This document shows positions 44,801 through 57,806 of a stretch of DNA of 64,000 bases, one piece after another. Every line of letters begins with the position of its first letter. The first letter of the stretch is position 1. Origin of the DNA: Larus michahellis (taxonomy: Eukaryota > Chordata > Aves > Charadriiformes > Laridae); assembly GCF_964199755.1 (NCBI RefSeq), contig NC_133896.1, positions 91,434,215 through 91,498,214 on the forward strand, given 5' to 3'. The notes under the pieces were generated by a model. It worked only from the letters and a program-made list of their open reading frames with translations, did no database searches and was not told the DNA's origin. Made by a program: the position numbers and the translations under genes.

Positions 44801-47800
44801 TCAGTGTCCTCCTAACCTGGAGATACAGTGGATCTAGAGCCTAAAGGCTCCATTCCGGTCTGCTTCCCACAATATAGAGATGGGTCACTTACGAACACAG
44901 CTGAAATGGGAGTTGGTCCATTCACCGTTGTCCTGACAGCTGGAGTGAAAAGTCATGAAGCTGTCTCGTTGCTAGGGAAAAGAACACACGACCCATGTAA
45001 ATCACTGGTCATGAAATGTATCTGACACAGGCGCTCCACTGAAGGGTCCTCAAAATGCTGCAGTGGCTGGGAGAAGTTTCCACTTCCTAGAGCTGTGGTG
45101 AAAACTTCGAGTCCCCAAAGGTGCCCAGGACACCTGATGGGAAATGGCATCAGGAAGCTGCTGATAGGGCCAGAGAGGATATATGCTTTTTTATGTAACT
45201 TACCCTCACAATTTCGTAGCCTTCCACACAGGTCACCTTCACATTGTCCTTGAAGATATACCTATCCTTCTTTGGATCAAGAACAGAGTTGGGGATGACA
45301 CTCGGGGGACAGGTTACAGCTTTGAAGAGATAGGCAGAAATCAGTGATTAACTCGTCCAAGACTTACTGTCCTTCCAGCTCACAACGTCATTCCCCCCAG
45401 GGATTATTCTGCCTAGCAAACAGGCATCCTCTGTTTACTTAGTACCAGCAGCTGTGAACAAGTTAACATGCTGTTGTACCATGAATCTGACGTGGGACAA
45501 GCTCTCTTCCTAACTCAGCAGCAGAGAGAATTCTTTCCCAAGTGCATACTCACGATCCCTATAGTAGCGTATTTTCCAGCCTTTGTGCTGTACTGCGTGG
45601 TTTGTCTGGAAGATTATGTCAAGAATGTTGTTCCTAGTTTTGATTTCAGGAGGACCTGGGAATTTGCTGCCACAATAGGGACCAAAGCGCTGCTTCCCAG
45701 AGACAATCTGAGAAAATAACAAACAAGAAGAAATGAGAAATACCAAATGCATTCAGAGAGAGAGATATTCCCAATAATTTCAAAAGGCAACATAGTTGAA
45801 AATAAAGTTAAGCAGTCAGAAGGTCTTCTGAGTATCAGGAGATTGAGGGGAGATCCAGAGCATCCTGACTCCCTCCCCAAGTCCCACACCTACTGTTAAG
45901 CTGTCGTGGCAAGTCCCTTCTGAGTTGGCTGGTTCCACGTCAAAGTCCTCGCTGCGTATGGTCAATGTCACAAAGTAGCCTGGCCCCAGAGCCACTCGGT
46001 AGTCACACCGTGAGTTCTCTGGGTACTGGTTAGGATAGTTGGGGCTGGAAATCTCCCCCGATGGCTCCGTGAAGACATTTCCAGTGCAGTTCACTAGGAT
46101 TAAGGAAGGAACACAGGCAGGATTCAGAAAGGAACTGGTCCATGTACGGAGCTAACACGCCTTCTCTCTTCCACTACATCTCCAGTCTCCCCAGACACCT
46201 GCATTAACCATGTGAGAACATTGCATCTTTCCAAGAAACTAAAACCAGGGCCATTCTCTATCTAATTACCCAGAGACTTTAATTTCTAGTGGCCTGCCTT
46301 TTCACCTTCCACCTGCAATTTAGGCTTCCTTTCCTCGTGCTCAGATCCTCATATTATACTCCTTTCAATATGCACTATTTGTGACTTTGCAATTTTTTGA
46401 TTCAAGCCAAGCAGCCCGTTGGCCATTTTTGTGTCTGTATTGGACTGCCCTGTTTTGTCAGAGATTAAAAGATTCACAGATAGCAGTATGCTAAGAAGGG
46501 TCTCCATCACAGTCTTTAAACAATATAATTTAGTAGTTTCTTAATTCTCCTGACACGAAGAATGTTACGAATATGTTAACAGAATTCCCAAAATCACGGT
46601 CTACTGCCAGTTCAGATTTGCACTGTGATGTTTTTTCTCCCAAAGTATACCTGTCGCAACTGGTTGAGAAGTTTGATAGAGAAGGTCTTCCATGTACAAT
46701 ATCTCACGTGGCCTAAATTAACTCTTGCTGTTGACCACAGCTCATGTATATGTCTTACCTCCACATGTTTTCTTATCGTCATAGAGGAAATAATCTGGTG
46801 GGCAGGTACAGAAGTAACCTCCAATATAATTATTACAGTAATGACTGCAAGGTTCCTCCACAAAATCCATGCATTCATCCAAGTCTGCAAGTGTGAAAAG
46901 ATGAATCAGCCAAGATTAAAAGGGGGCCCTAAGGGCAGGAAGAAGATGAGAAAGTGAAGCAAACTGGTGGACAACAAGGAAAAGGTATCTCTAAAACAGC
47001 ATTTATACTGGCCATATTGGAAAGCAGTCCCCTCGCCTGGGATCTCTTTTAAATAAGGCATTCTTGTAAGGAAAACCCTTATGTCAGCTTTCCTCCCCCC
47101 ATAGCCTGGACAATACAGAGATTCAGAGGAGGCTGGTTTAACCTTACCCACTGCAACATAGTAGGCCGCAAAACCAGTGAAATGCTCCTCGTTGGAAAAG
47201 TCTGATTGGAAGCTCATAGTGAGGGTGTCATAAGGGACATGAAATTCCTCCACAATCGAGGAGCCAGGGGCACGAGGTTTCTTCCGCCCACAAAGCACAC
47301 CTTCAACATGGCCACCTGACACGATCTGCAGAAGAATGCAGAGAGGTCTTATCACATTACTGGAATATGTGCAATTACCAACACTTGAGTCTTCCTGCGC
47401 ATAGGTGGCTAACCAAAGGCTCCTAAATTGCATGCATTTCTCACAACATTCAGGTTGATCTCCCAGGGCACAGCCATGTCACATAGACAGCAGTAGGGAC
47501 CAAGACTGCTGTGTCACCACGAAGCTGGCCAAGGGTGGAAGACAGCTGGCCAAGAGTGGAAGACAGTCAGCCAAGGTACAGCTGAATGGAGCCCCTAGAC
47601 AACCAGTTTCATGACATTTGCAAGACGCTTGAGGATTTTTCCCTTCTACTGATGTCCCACCTGTGAAATACCTGGCTTAATTTCTCAGATACAAATTAAT
47701 GCAGAGTTGTCTGTCAACATCCTTTCCTCAGGCCCACTTGTACAAAAAATCAACACCGTGGTTCAAAATGGCAAAACCAATCACTGACGGTCTGCAGTCT

Positions 47801-49182
47801 AACAGGTTCATTGGTTTGTTGCAAAACGACACATGTTATTACAGCTCCCAGCAGAGCACATCCATCCTACTATCCCACCTTGGTCCTTCTCCAAGGTCTC
47901 CTTCTCGTGCTGCACCCAACCTTATTGCCCCTTTTCACACATAGCTATCGTAGGATAGGATGGTCTTGTTTTCTGTCTGTTTGTGTGAAAATGCCTGATC
48001 TTTTGTGCCTTGTGGGACAACATGGAGCACAACTAGTGGGTCTCTCAGTTTTAAGAAAGCTGTAGTGCATAAGCCATTGAAACCTGTGGCGCAATGGACC
48101 ACAACACTTTATCTGAGTGCCCACTATCCATACACAATCTCTTGATTGTTTTTAACCTTCATAATTTCCAATCAATTTATGATTGCATTAAATCATCTAT
48201 GCCCACTCAGGGGTTAATTCTGAATAATTTCAGGGACAGAAAATCAATGCCCTAAGAAAATGGTCCTTTTATACCTATGGTTCACTGGGTAAGAATGTGC
48301 CTTGCCATAGAGAGGTGTCGGTGATGGCTAAGAAGGCTTTTTCTATGAATACAGGAGATGCTCATGCGGTTATGAGGCAAACTCATATCAATTTAGTGAC
48401 TGCTAGTGTGGATACACTCAGTTTGGGCTTCTTGGAGCTCAGAACAGGAAGGATGTGTCTATCTCCTCTTCCAGCCCTGAGCTTTGTACACGGCTCTGCC
48501 GTTCTGTGCTCTAACCCACCTTCTTGTCTTTTTCTCACTTGAGGATGGGGACAGTACCTTCACAAAGTCATATTCGCAGTTCTGCGATGGTTCAAGATCC
48601 ATATGTGTGAAATAAAGGCGAATGCCATATCCCGAAGGGACCTGGATTTCCCAAGATTTCTGCACATCATTGGGATACACCTGAGGATAATTGGGTGACA
48701 AGATCTCACCATACATGGAGGCTGCATCAGCCCACACAGGGAGGCAGAAGAAGATAAGGTACCTGAGAAAAGAGGAAGGAAGATGACATTGCAGTAGTCT
48801 TCTCTGTCCGCATATGTGCACACAGTCCCTAGTGAAAAAACTAGTCTTTGGCTGCACATAGCATGCAGCATAGCTCCTGGATTTGGAGGAGTTTTAATGA
48901 CCAGTGCTGTGGCTGTGTGGGGCTTGTCTTTCTCCAGTAGACTTTCACACAGAAGGAGTACAACCTCAGTCACGCTCTCTCCTCTTCTCTAGCTCTATAG
49001 GAGCTGGTAACACTGCAGGAGTTGAACACAAGGGTCTTAAGTGCTATTCCCTTCTTCACTGCCTTGTTCTGGAGGCTACTTGGGCTATAGATACATTCAG
49101 ATTTCAGAAACAATACCTAATTTATAAAATGAAATTATTAATAAACCTGAGTTCCCCTTGGAGACGAAATAACTCACCGCAT
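41029..49182 (-). CDS. C1S: Complement C1s serine protease, complete, 11 coding exons
   Basis: Exons in gene order: 49178-49182, 48558-48762, 47148-47325, 46759-46884, 45894-46093, 45554-45707, 45204-45319, 44893-44971, 44501-44638, 43912-43986 and 41029-41822. The total is 2070 nt, 689 aa; human has 688. C1s is cleaved by C1r in the C1 complex and then cuts C4 and C2, starting the classical pathway. Order: signal peptide [18 protein letters not shown]1 ([17 protein letters not shown]), EGF ([19 protein letters not shown]), CUB2, CCP1, CCP2 and protease. Activation site KAR|IFGG (Arg439-Ile440). Triad His477 (MTAAHV), Asp531 ([10 protein letters not shown]) and Ser631 ([11 protein letters not shown]). 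All junctions are GT-AG and in frame. Tail to tail with C1R, as in human. Confidence 0.96.
42605..42960 (-). mobile_element. Diverged CR1 LINE segment in C1S intron 10, antisense
   Basis: On the plus strand it reads as reverse CR1: TAGAAAGATTTAAGCTGGAA, GGTACCTCTGTATGTCTCTA, GCAAAGCCAGGTTGCTCAGG, then CTGCAACTTGTATCCATTGC and CGTTGTCCTTTATTGCTGTG. This corresponds to the CR1 3' half, with 10-25% apparent divergence judged by eye. Confidence 0.75.
45894..49182 (-). CDS. C1S: C1S CUB1-EGF-CUB2 amino-terminal half
   Basis: The first coding exon contributes only ATGCG (49178-49182) and splices to 48762 to give [13 protein letters not shown]1 uses 48558-48762 and 47148-47325 ([34 protein letters not shown]). 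EGF uses 46759-46884, with [12 protein letters not shown] carrying the calcium-binding EGF pattern. The first CUB2 exon is 45894-46093 ([20 protein letters not shown]). This half mediates the calcium-dependent pairing with C1r. Confidence 0.92.
47523..47577. repeat. 21-bp tandem repeat, about 2.5 copies, in C1S intron 2
   Basis: The unit GCTGGCCAAGGGTGGAAGACA is repeated with one change (GGG to GAG), followed by a partial third unit. Confidence 0.8.
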
Positions 49183-52100
49183 CTGGAAAAAGCAGATCTT
49201 CCTTTCTGAAAACTTTCAGGAATTGGACTTTGGAGTTATGATCTGGGACAAAAAACAGTGTGATTGATTAACGTTGCCTGTGCTCCTGCATGCCTGCTAG
49301 GCAGGTCAAAGACCCTAAAAGCCCAGCTTGTGGAGAATACATCAATGATCTGCCTCAAAATCAAGTTTATAACTCTGTTCCTTCCTGCATGCAGCAACCC
49401 CAAGCACCAAGAAGAGCTGCTAGTCCCCGTACTGACAAAATGGAGAGATGATCTCGGTACTCACTGGTACTCACCTTCTCCCCGTATGACCATCAGTGCC
49501 TCCAGACACCATGCTGGTGCACAGCAAAGTAAGACAGAAAGCACACCTTCCCCCCGGGGTACAAAATCCATTCTTCCCAGCACCTTAAAAACTACGCTAA
49601 GTAATGGGGAGCAGCTTGTCCTGACTCTTCTAGCAGTCAGATAGCAACGCTCAGGAATATTTTTTCCTTTCCCATTTCTAATGCTTGCAATATTTACCTT
49701 CTCTCCCTAGTTCGTGTCCTGTTCTCTTCTCTCTTCTCTCTTTCTCTTTTTCTTTTTTTTTTCCCTTCCTGTTCACACCTTCCTCCGAACGTGCCCAAGG
49801 CTCTAATCCGCAATATCGCAGCACCCTCTACCTGCGGGATGCGTCTCTCCCAGCCTCCCCGCTGGGGTGGGATGCTCGGCCCTCGGCAGGAAAGGGAATT
49901 TCCAAACAAGTTGCACAATCCCGTTGGCTCAGGCTGCGCGGGGGAGAGCACAGATCTGGTCTGCATTCGGCATTTTCGGGAAATCAGATGACTTCGGGGA
50001 AAAGGGAGGGGAAAAGGGTTTTCGGCTGCCTCCCCTCTCCTCCTCTTCCGCCTCCCTTTTAAAAGTCAGGAACAAAATCCAAAGGGTGCAGAAAAAGGAG
50101 AGTCAACATGAGAACTGGTCCAGTGCTTTTGCATGGAAACAAAATGTTTGATAACCCGGTCCAAAGAGCAATTTATCGGAGTCCGTTCTCTTACTGCAAC
50201 CTGGTGGCCACAGGGCTGCTGCCACTGCTCCTCATCTCCTTCAGAGACCCATTTCTTAGGGGGAAAAAAAGGAAAAGACAGCGGCCTATTCGATGTTGTG
50301 CCTCTCTGAGGCTACCAGCCGGAGTAAGAGCGCATTGTTTTGCTGGGATTTGTTATGGGAACACTTCTGTCAGTAAGAACTTGACCAAGAACTCCTAACT
50401 ACCTCTTTATTTACCAAGTGAACTTCATGTAAAAGCAACTGTTCATCAGACTTAGCTCTGGAGCAAGTTAGATCTAAGACCCTTATGGAAAGCAATTTCA
50501 AGACTTATGGCAGGTAGGACCCTTAATCCAGCCAGTGCCCACAAACCAAGACCAAAATGTCACCAAACAAAAGACCTGTCACTAATACCGTAGAAAACCT
50601 CTTCTCCTCACAAACCAGCTGTACCAGGACTGGACTATAAATGAAAATTTAAAAATCCATTACAACCTCTACCCTTTACAATCAGCACAGCACACTCCAG
50701 AGCTTGTTTTGGTCAGGAGAAAAAGGATTCAAGTTTCAACAGGCCATAGGCAAAGTGTGTTAGCAAAACCCAGCTGAAAGATTCCTTTATATTGTCAAGG
50801 GAGAGAAACACCTACAGATGAATCATAACTGACTTCATCGTAGTCAGGATAAAGGCTTTACTGGAAGAACATGCCTAGTCTGTTTTCTTTGTCAAACTGA
50901 GAATGGATAGAGAAAGAAAACAGCATGTCATCTCACTTCTGCTGTCTCTTGGGAGCACAGCGTGATGTTTCTAACTGGAATTTTGAGAAACAGGAAAACA
51001 GTGGTGGTGAAAGATAGACAACAAATCAAGGGGAGACATTTTCTTCTCTGAACTGGGCAAAGTAAAGACCCTGCCAGTGATTCTTCAAGTCACAATCGTA
51101 TTTTAAAATGGGCATGGCAGAAGTAAAATGAGTGTGGGCTGATACATTATGCATGTCATTTCATCGCAAGGGAATTGTATATTTTCATATAAACCTGACT
51201 CAACTTGTTTGTAGCAGTGGTACATTAATATGTGTGTGAATATTAATAATTCTTTAGAAGACATATACCTATTAATTAACAAAAAGATTGATGAAGTTAG
51301 TTAAACAAAAAGGTAGCTGCATTTTATGTGGGCACATATCTGCATAATGCTAACTGTTTATGCAGAAGACCAGTGATATTGATGTACATATTTACATTTT
51401 ATATTGATGTACATATTTACATTTGATATTGAAGTATACATTTACATTGAAGACACATACAGCATTTGATTGCGTTTGCCTAGATCTATATTTTTTTTAC
51501 AAATCATAAGACGAAACATCTGGGTAATATATTTTACACTTCACTGAAACCATGTCAGAAATTATATTAAAATAATAATTTAAAAGAGGCAAACCCATGC
51601 CATTAAGGTTAATAAATGATAACACTAAGGTTGCCAACACAATATAATTCTGCTCAGAGGCACACACATTCTCTTAAATTCCTAAATTACATGACCACAT
51701 ACTACTTTTCCCAAATTGCATAAGACAAATCTTTTCTTAAGATGACTCAGAGTTCTGTAGCTGTAACCTTTCTGCCAGACATTATGAAGAGCAGTACTGT
51801 TCGGGTTTTCATAAAATTACCATCTAAAACAGGCTTGACTGGCTCGTCTTCCCCCAGGAAGCTGGGAGAAAAAAAATGCTTTTCCCAAGTTCTTAAGAAA
51901 AGCCACACCTTCCCATCTGGAAACAGTGAGTCAGTGCATAAAACAAAGGTAGTAAATATTCAAAGAGAATACATAACATTAACTAGGTGAAATCCATCAG
52001 CAGGGAATCAACGATATGTAAGTAGCAAGCAAAATATCCTTGATCCACCAAGACCTCGGCAGTAATTTGCCTGTGTCCCATTCTGCCCATGAGAGGATTC

Positions 52101-52700
52101 GGTGGGTTTCTTGCACGCCGCACTTCCCCGCCTCGCTGCTGTGACTGACCCAGGCCAGTTTTGCTGCTGGTGGTTAAATTCAGAGCCTTGGGTGAGCCCC
52201 GGGAAAACCTGCCTGTGCGCTGGCTCAGAACTGCTCGGTATAACCCACGGATTTCCACCTCTGCCTACTGTACCAGGGGGATTTTCACCAGAGTGTGTCC
52301 ACCTCTGACTCCCTCCAGCCCCGAGTCTGAGTGCAAAGCTCCCACAGCCTCCCAGTAAAACCTGGGACTCGGGACCAGTCTGTTCCGTGTGCCACACCAT
52401 ACTGAGATGCCTGCTGCCTTCTGGACTCCCTTCCCCTACATCGCCCTGACTTTTAAGCCCAGGCAATGCCTGCACAGGGGATGCACCACCTTTCCTACAA
52501 AACAGAAGCCCCATGGTCTTGTTCACATCCAAGGCCTTTTTCCCCATGGGTGAGGGGCTCTGACCCACAGCTGGAGATGTCCCACCGTGGGATAACTGGC
52601 GTGGGTTCTGCCATGACCTTCCTAGGGATTTCCAACCTCACCGCATGCGTGGCTTTTCCAGTGGTGGGTGAGCTAGAGGCCGAAAAGGAACAGTTTAGAG
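49183..52700. other. C1S 5' flank and intergenic DNA
   Basis: Contains the untranslated start of C1S, whose exact first exon cannot be placed, a moderately GC-rich patch near 49.80-49.98 kb, and then long AT-rich DNA (50.4-51.9 kb). No protein-like frame was seen. The 25-bp repeat at 51376-51449 is listed separately. Confidence 0.45.
51376..51449. repeat. 25-bp AT-rich tandem repeat, three copies
   Basis: Three consecutive units of about 25 bp share ATATTGATGTACATATTTAC; the third is altered to ATATTGAAGTATACATTTAC. It lies between C1S and LPCAT3. Confidence 0.85.
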
Positions 52701-52739
52701 TTTTATCTGTTAGGACGAAATGTTCCTAAATGTTTGGGC

Positions 52740-53255
52740 TTACTTTAAACCGCAAGGCTGTAAACTGTGGTGGCGGAGCGAGGTAGTGTGACATTTCCAC
52801 AGCAGGACCAGTAACTTCCAGAAGGCGGCTAGCCGGGGCCGGCGACAGTGACAAGATGCTCGGGGCTGCCACCCCGCGAGGGATGAGCGACGCAGCTACG
52901 GGCGGGGGGTCTCCTGCCCGTTCCCCCCCCCCCCCAAAACTGAAGCTAACGGCGGAGGTTCGCACCCCGCAGCCCGTCCCGCCGGTTCCGGCGGCACCGG
53001 GGGGAGGCAGCAGAGACCGACCGGTCCTCCCCCGGCGACCCTGCCTCGCCCGGCCCTCCCGGCGACAACACGGATGTCACCGGGGTGGCAGTGCCTGCTG
53101 CTGCGCTCCCTGACCCCCCCCTCCCCGCCCCCAGGCGACACCATCGTGTGTCCCATCACGCTGTGTCCGAGATCACCCACCGTAAACAGGGGATGGGACA
53201 TGAACGGCAACTCCCTAATTTCGTGGAGGGGAGGCGGGGGGGGGGGGAGGGGGAT
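52740..53255. promoter_or_regulatory. Orphan GC-rich/CpG island between C1S and LPCAT3
   Basis: An island of GC-rich, CpG-containing DNA stands out from AT-rich flanks. It lies about 3.6 kb upstream of the C1S start codon and about 4.9 kb upstream of LPCAT3. It contains C and G runs (52925-52936 and 53231-53245 region). The short plus-strand frame at 52856-53113 is compositional. It could be a distal C1S promoter, a non-coding RNA start or an enhancer. Confidence 0.45.
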
Positions 53256-55470
53256 AGGGAACGGAGCCAGCAATGTCTGGAAAACAGACATCGGCATCAC
53301 ATTTATTTCTGCAGTAATTTCCACACCGAAAAGGTGAATCGTTTTCAAGCATACTGTTCCCTCCCCATCTCAAGTGTCTACGGAGTCCCAGCTTCCTCCC
53401 GCTCTCTCCAGTTTGTCATTCACCCACTCCTGACGTCTTTTCCCCTCCAGGCACCGAGGCCCCCTACTCATCCTTCTCATGAAAACTTGTTTTCATGTCT
53501 TCCCTGCCTGTTTTTCCAAGCAGTCACCCTTCTCCCTCCGTACTCCATCTCTTGCTAGTGGTGTTTCTCTCCCTGCCCTCTCTCTGCTCTTCCCTCGGCT
53601 CAGTGATTCACAGCTGCAGACTTCAGTCAGACTTAATTTTATTCTAACTCTTGCTTTTCCAGAATCTTCCTCCTCCTCATCAGTGTTCAACCTTAAACTG
53701 CTAGTCCCACCCTCCCTCCAGATAGTCACCTTGCCCCCTAGTAGCCCGTTTGTCTCCTGCAGCCATTTCAACCAGAACAGGCTCCTGTGCCTGCCTGGGA
53801 GCAGAGGCACAGGCAAGGCAGGGCACATGATTCCTGTTTCAGTTCTTTGGTGCAGAAGAAATCGTCCTGAAAGGAAAGTCCAGCAGAAATTCTTGAAGAA
53901 CCATCTGGGGTCTGGTGCAGTTGGGGTCTGTGGGAAAGCTGCATGAGCCACTCGAACACAGTCAATAAAAATGAATTTGCAGAAGCTTCAGCAGCTACCT
54001 TCCCTTATTGTCACGCTGAGCTCGTGTGAACGTCAAGTTTCACAGTAATACCTATGTAGTATCATCAAACCACGGTATATCTTCAGGACAGTAAAGAAGG
54101 GGTTTTTGGTTACACCCCCTCCTCCCAAGCATAGCACTGCCCTGATTATTAAAAATAATAATAATAATAACGAAAAATAATGGTACTCATCAGGATCTGA
54201 GTCTCAAAAACAGCTACTATGCTCTGACTCAAAGTGGCCATCTAGCGTTTAATCTAAACAGGTCAAATACAGCAACATTCAAGCATCTCGCAATGGGAAC
54301 TGTTAGGCAATCTCAGGAAGAGATGCTGCTTCTGAAACTCTTCTCGGACAATGGTAGATTACAGAATTAAATAAGCCTAAAAGTTCATATACACTCTCTT
54401 TTACTATACACATAGCTAACTGGCCACAGGTGTATTTAAATACTCCATTATTTTTTTTAATTTAGTTTACAAATAGCGGACATGTCAAGTAAGTTACTCT
54501 GCGCCCAAAGGGAGTGTTTCATAGGTTTGTTTCCTGAGCTGTTCCAGAAGACAAAGGACCTAGACTGGAAGCTTATCCAAACCAGCATACAGCCTCTAAC
54601 TCTCTCTTTTTCTGCAATCTTAGGTCAGAGTTGTGGGTGGACAGCCGGAGGTCTACGGGAGGACACCACTTGAGCGAGACTGTGGTCCAAAGCCACTTTT
54701 GCTGCTACAAATGTGGCCTCCAAAACCAGACGGAGCACCTTGCCTTTTCAAAAGCAGGAGGAGTCTGTGCCTGCCAGGAGACAGAGGTCTGCTTGGGCAG
54801 GAGATGCACTGGCCCATGCGGAAAGCTAAGCCCAATGCTGTGAGCCTTCACGGCAAGCGCAACAGAGTACCAGTGGCCACAGAAACAGTGGTGTGGTTGG
54901 CGCCAGATAACACTCTGACCTTCAAAGCAAGGCTTTTTCAGTAATCCTCCAGATGATCTCAATTTTTATACGACAGGGATGAGAAGGGAAGGGGAGGGAT
55001 GAGGGGAGGGGAAGCCAGATGAGGAGGTTTAAGGAAGGAGGTGAGCATGTGGTGATCTTTCCCTGGTATATTCTCCCATTTTTGGCTAGAGAGCTACTGA
55101 GACAGAAGTTGTATCTGTATCTCACTCTTTACCTGTCCACAATGGATCTTTTTTACATTAATGTTCTCATCACTTTTTAACTTTTTCATGGACAACAATC
55201 CCCTGTCAGACAACAACATAGTTCAGCAGGATAAAGACTTTAAGATGCTATAGCCCCAGAAGTGTTAAATTTGTCGGATAATTTAATTCTATGAAACGTG
55301 GGAGGAAGCTTGATTATGGAGTGGATTCCTTCAGCGGTAATACCAATAGGCCTCTCTCTCCAATCTGCCTCTCCATTTTCATGAAGCTTCTACAAATTTA
55401 GAAGTTTGAAATGCCCCTTCCTTGTCAAATGTGACTGGGGGGAGGACAGAGAGTTGGCATGCTCACATAC

Positions 55471-55569
55471 TCGTGGGAGGTGTCCCTGCCCATGGCAGGG
55501 GGGGTTGGAACTAGATGACCTTTAAGGTTCCCTTCCAACCCAAACCATTCCGTGATTCTATGATTCTTT
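55471..55569 (+). mobile_element. CR1 3'-terminal fragment
   Basis: GGGAGGTGTCCCTGCCCATG then GGTTGGAACTAGATGACCTT and CCATTCCGTGATTCTATGAT: the standard CR1 3' end with its 8-bp ATTCTATG tail. It is nearly identical over this stretch to the copy ending at 15890. Confidence 0.9.
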
Positions 55570-55789
55570 GAAACTGGCTTAAACACCATAAACACCCAAT
55601 TAAACATGGCAATGACAGATGGATATTCAGTCAGTCCTTGGACTTTGCGAAAAGTTTGGCAAACAGCGACCAGTGAGGGTGAACAAATACAATAACCTAT
55701 TTGTAAAGTCTAACCTCATGGACTCAGCTATCCAGGAGGGTTTTTAAACCCCTACTGACCATCTTGGTCTGCCACTCTGTACCTTACAC

Positions 55790-56085
55790 TGCCTTCAAGA
55801 GACTTGTGGAGGTCAAGGCCAAGATCTCCCTTTCTTCAAGCACTTCTTTACCGCACTGCTTACTCTTCATTTTCATTTTTCTCATGTTCTCTGAGCCTTG
55901 GGGCCTTGTCCAGGCATCTTCTGATGATGTCCAAGGCTGAAGATTCCCCAGCCTCTCTTAAGCACCTGTTTCCATGGTGAAGCACTCTTTGGTCCAATTG
56001 AAATTGCCTTTGTGGCAGCTTGAGGCCGTTGATTCTCGCTGCTTCACTGAGGACCTCTGAAATTACTCTGGCTCAATTCTTCCCT
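55790..56085 (-). mobile_element. Diverged CR1 segment, antisense
   Basis: Plus strand reads GACTTGTGGAGGTCAAGGCC, GGCATCTTCTGATGATGTCC, AAGGCTGAAGATTCCCCAGC and CTGTTTCCATGGTGAAGCAC, resembling reverse CR1 internal 3' sequence. Old and poorly bounded. Confidence 0.55.
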
Positions 56086-56479
56086 AGCCCCAAGTTAAGC
56101 CACACGTTGTTGCCTGCATTTGCTTTTGTGAACTTTGTGAGGTTTCTGTCAAGCCATTCCTTCATTCTTTTTTCATTCCTTATCTATTCTACTCTCTGCA
56201 CTCTCTCTGTCTTCTGCTGCACTGCCCAATGTGCAGGGAAATTTGCTCTTTTGAGACTATTTCCTCTTCCTCCTCTGGATCTGTGTCTTTGCCACTATGG
56301 GGCAGGGAAACGAAGTCAGGAGAAAAAACCACATCACTGAAAGTGAAACCCACGCCCACCAAGGCCAGTGCTCAGGAGGTGAGCCCACCCCACAGCCACA
56401 CCGTAACCTCACGGTCAGAGCTGCACCTAAGTCGGAGTAATCCTATGGACCAGCACAGACTGGAAGACAACGGGCTTAG

Positions 56480-57190
56480 GAGCAGCTCTGCAGAAAAGAT
56501 CCTGGGGATCGTGGCACCTCGGCCCATGATGCACCCTTGTAGCAGTGAAAGCTAACAGCACGCTGGGTGGCACGAATGACAGCATAGTCAACTATGGGTG
56601 GAGAGGAGCGATTATTTCCCTCTGCATTGCACTGATAAAGTTGTGTTTGGTATGCTGCGTCCATTATGGGTTCCCCAGTACAAGAGAGGTGCGAATAAAC
56701 TGGAAAGAGCCCAGAGCAGGACCACTGGATAGGGGACTGGAGCACTGATACTGAGGAATCTGGATTTGTTTAGCCTGGAAAAGAGAAGGGCAAGGGGGTG
56801 GGGGCAAGGTTTTTAGCCTGTTCTAAGTAAATGAAGTCTCCGTGGGCATGTTGCCTGTCAGTCCCTCTCCCAGTCAGATTTGACAAAGAATGGTATCTAA
56901 TAGGTCCTACTGCCTAAAGGGTGGTTATAAAGAGGATGGAGTCAGACCCTTGCCAGGACAAGAGGCAATGGGCATAACTTGCAACAGAGGCAATTCAGAG
57001 TATAATCAGGATAAAAATACTTCCCGCAAGGCATGATTCAGCACTGGCTTAGGTGCCCAGGAAGGCTGGGAGCTCTCCATCCTTGAAAAAGTATAAAAAT
57101 CGCCCGGGCAATGCCTTGACCAACTTGATCCACCTTTGAAGTCCTGCTTGTGAAGCAGGGGTTTGGACCAGAGGCCTCCAGAAGTCCCTT
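56480..57190 (+). mobile_element. CR1 LINE segment, sense, about 0.7 kb
   Basis: Contains in order CR1 landmarks: GATCCTGGGGATCGTGGCAC, GGGTTCCCCAGTACAAGAGA, CTGGAAAGAGCCCAGAGCAG, TTTGTTTAGCCTGGAAAAGA, ATAAAGAGGATGGAGTCAGA, CCAGGACAAGAGGCAATGGG and TTTGGACCAGAGGCCTCCAG. It is the 3' portion of a diverged copy, including the end of the reverse-transcriptase reading region. Confidence 0.8.
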
Positions 57191-57806
57191 TGCATATAAA
57201 CCTCTGTGCGAGTGTGTTTGCCCCTCCAGCTAAGTTTGGGCAATACCGCCCACCCGAAATGACACAGCAGGAAAACCGTAATGCAAGCAAGGGGGAAGAA
57301 AGAGGATCGCACCCATTGCGCCTGAAGCTTTTGCTGAGGAGCAGAACTTAGGGTGCGCTCATGGATGCCTGCATGAAGGGACACACCTGGCAGAAAGCCC
57401 TCCAACAGGTGAGTTACAAGGAGGCCGTGGAGGCACAGCTGGCCAGTGACTACAAAGAGCTGGGAGCTGCAGGGACGTGTGCTGCTGTAAGGCCTGGTAC
57501 AGGTCCCTCTGGGCCACCAGAACCAGGCAGCCACTGTCTGTCCTCCAGGAGCCACCGAGAAGGCTCGGGAGAGTGCCTTGTCCCCAGCCAGCACAGCAGT
57601 GCCCCACGCCGAGGCTGACGGCGAGGCCAAGGCCAAGGCCCGGACCCAAAGCCAACGCGAAAGCCAGAGCCGGGCCCGGGCCCTGCCCCGCTCGCATGAC
57701 CGTTGGACCCGCGCCACCTTCCCCGCGCGCCTCCTGCCCGCGAATAACCCCGACCCCGCCCCATCCCCTACCCCTCCCTGCCCGGCTCTCTCCTGTCCCG
57801 CCACAG

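Larger units (their letters stand above)
53256..57550. other. Intergenic DNA upstream of LPCAT3 rich in CR1 pieces
   Basis: Apart from the CR1 fragments listed separately and an (AAT)n run at about 54154-54170, I see no supported gene. Frames at 53085-53558, 54633-54944 and 57049-57885 (minus) have no recognisable protein features. Confidence 0.45.

Noticed and set aside
52856-53113. 85-codon plus-strand frame in the orphan CpG island
   Set aside because: Proline- and arginine-rich composition expected from GC-rich DNA; no family recognised.
54482-54944. Frames with an apparent splice acceptor near 54625, suggesting an exon
   Set aside because: No partner exons, no conserved motif, and the cysteine-containing frame resembles no CUB, CCP or protease sequence.
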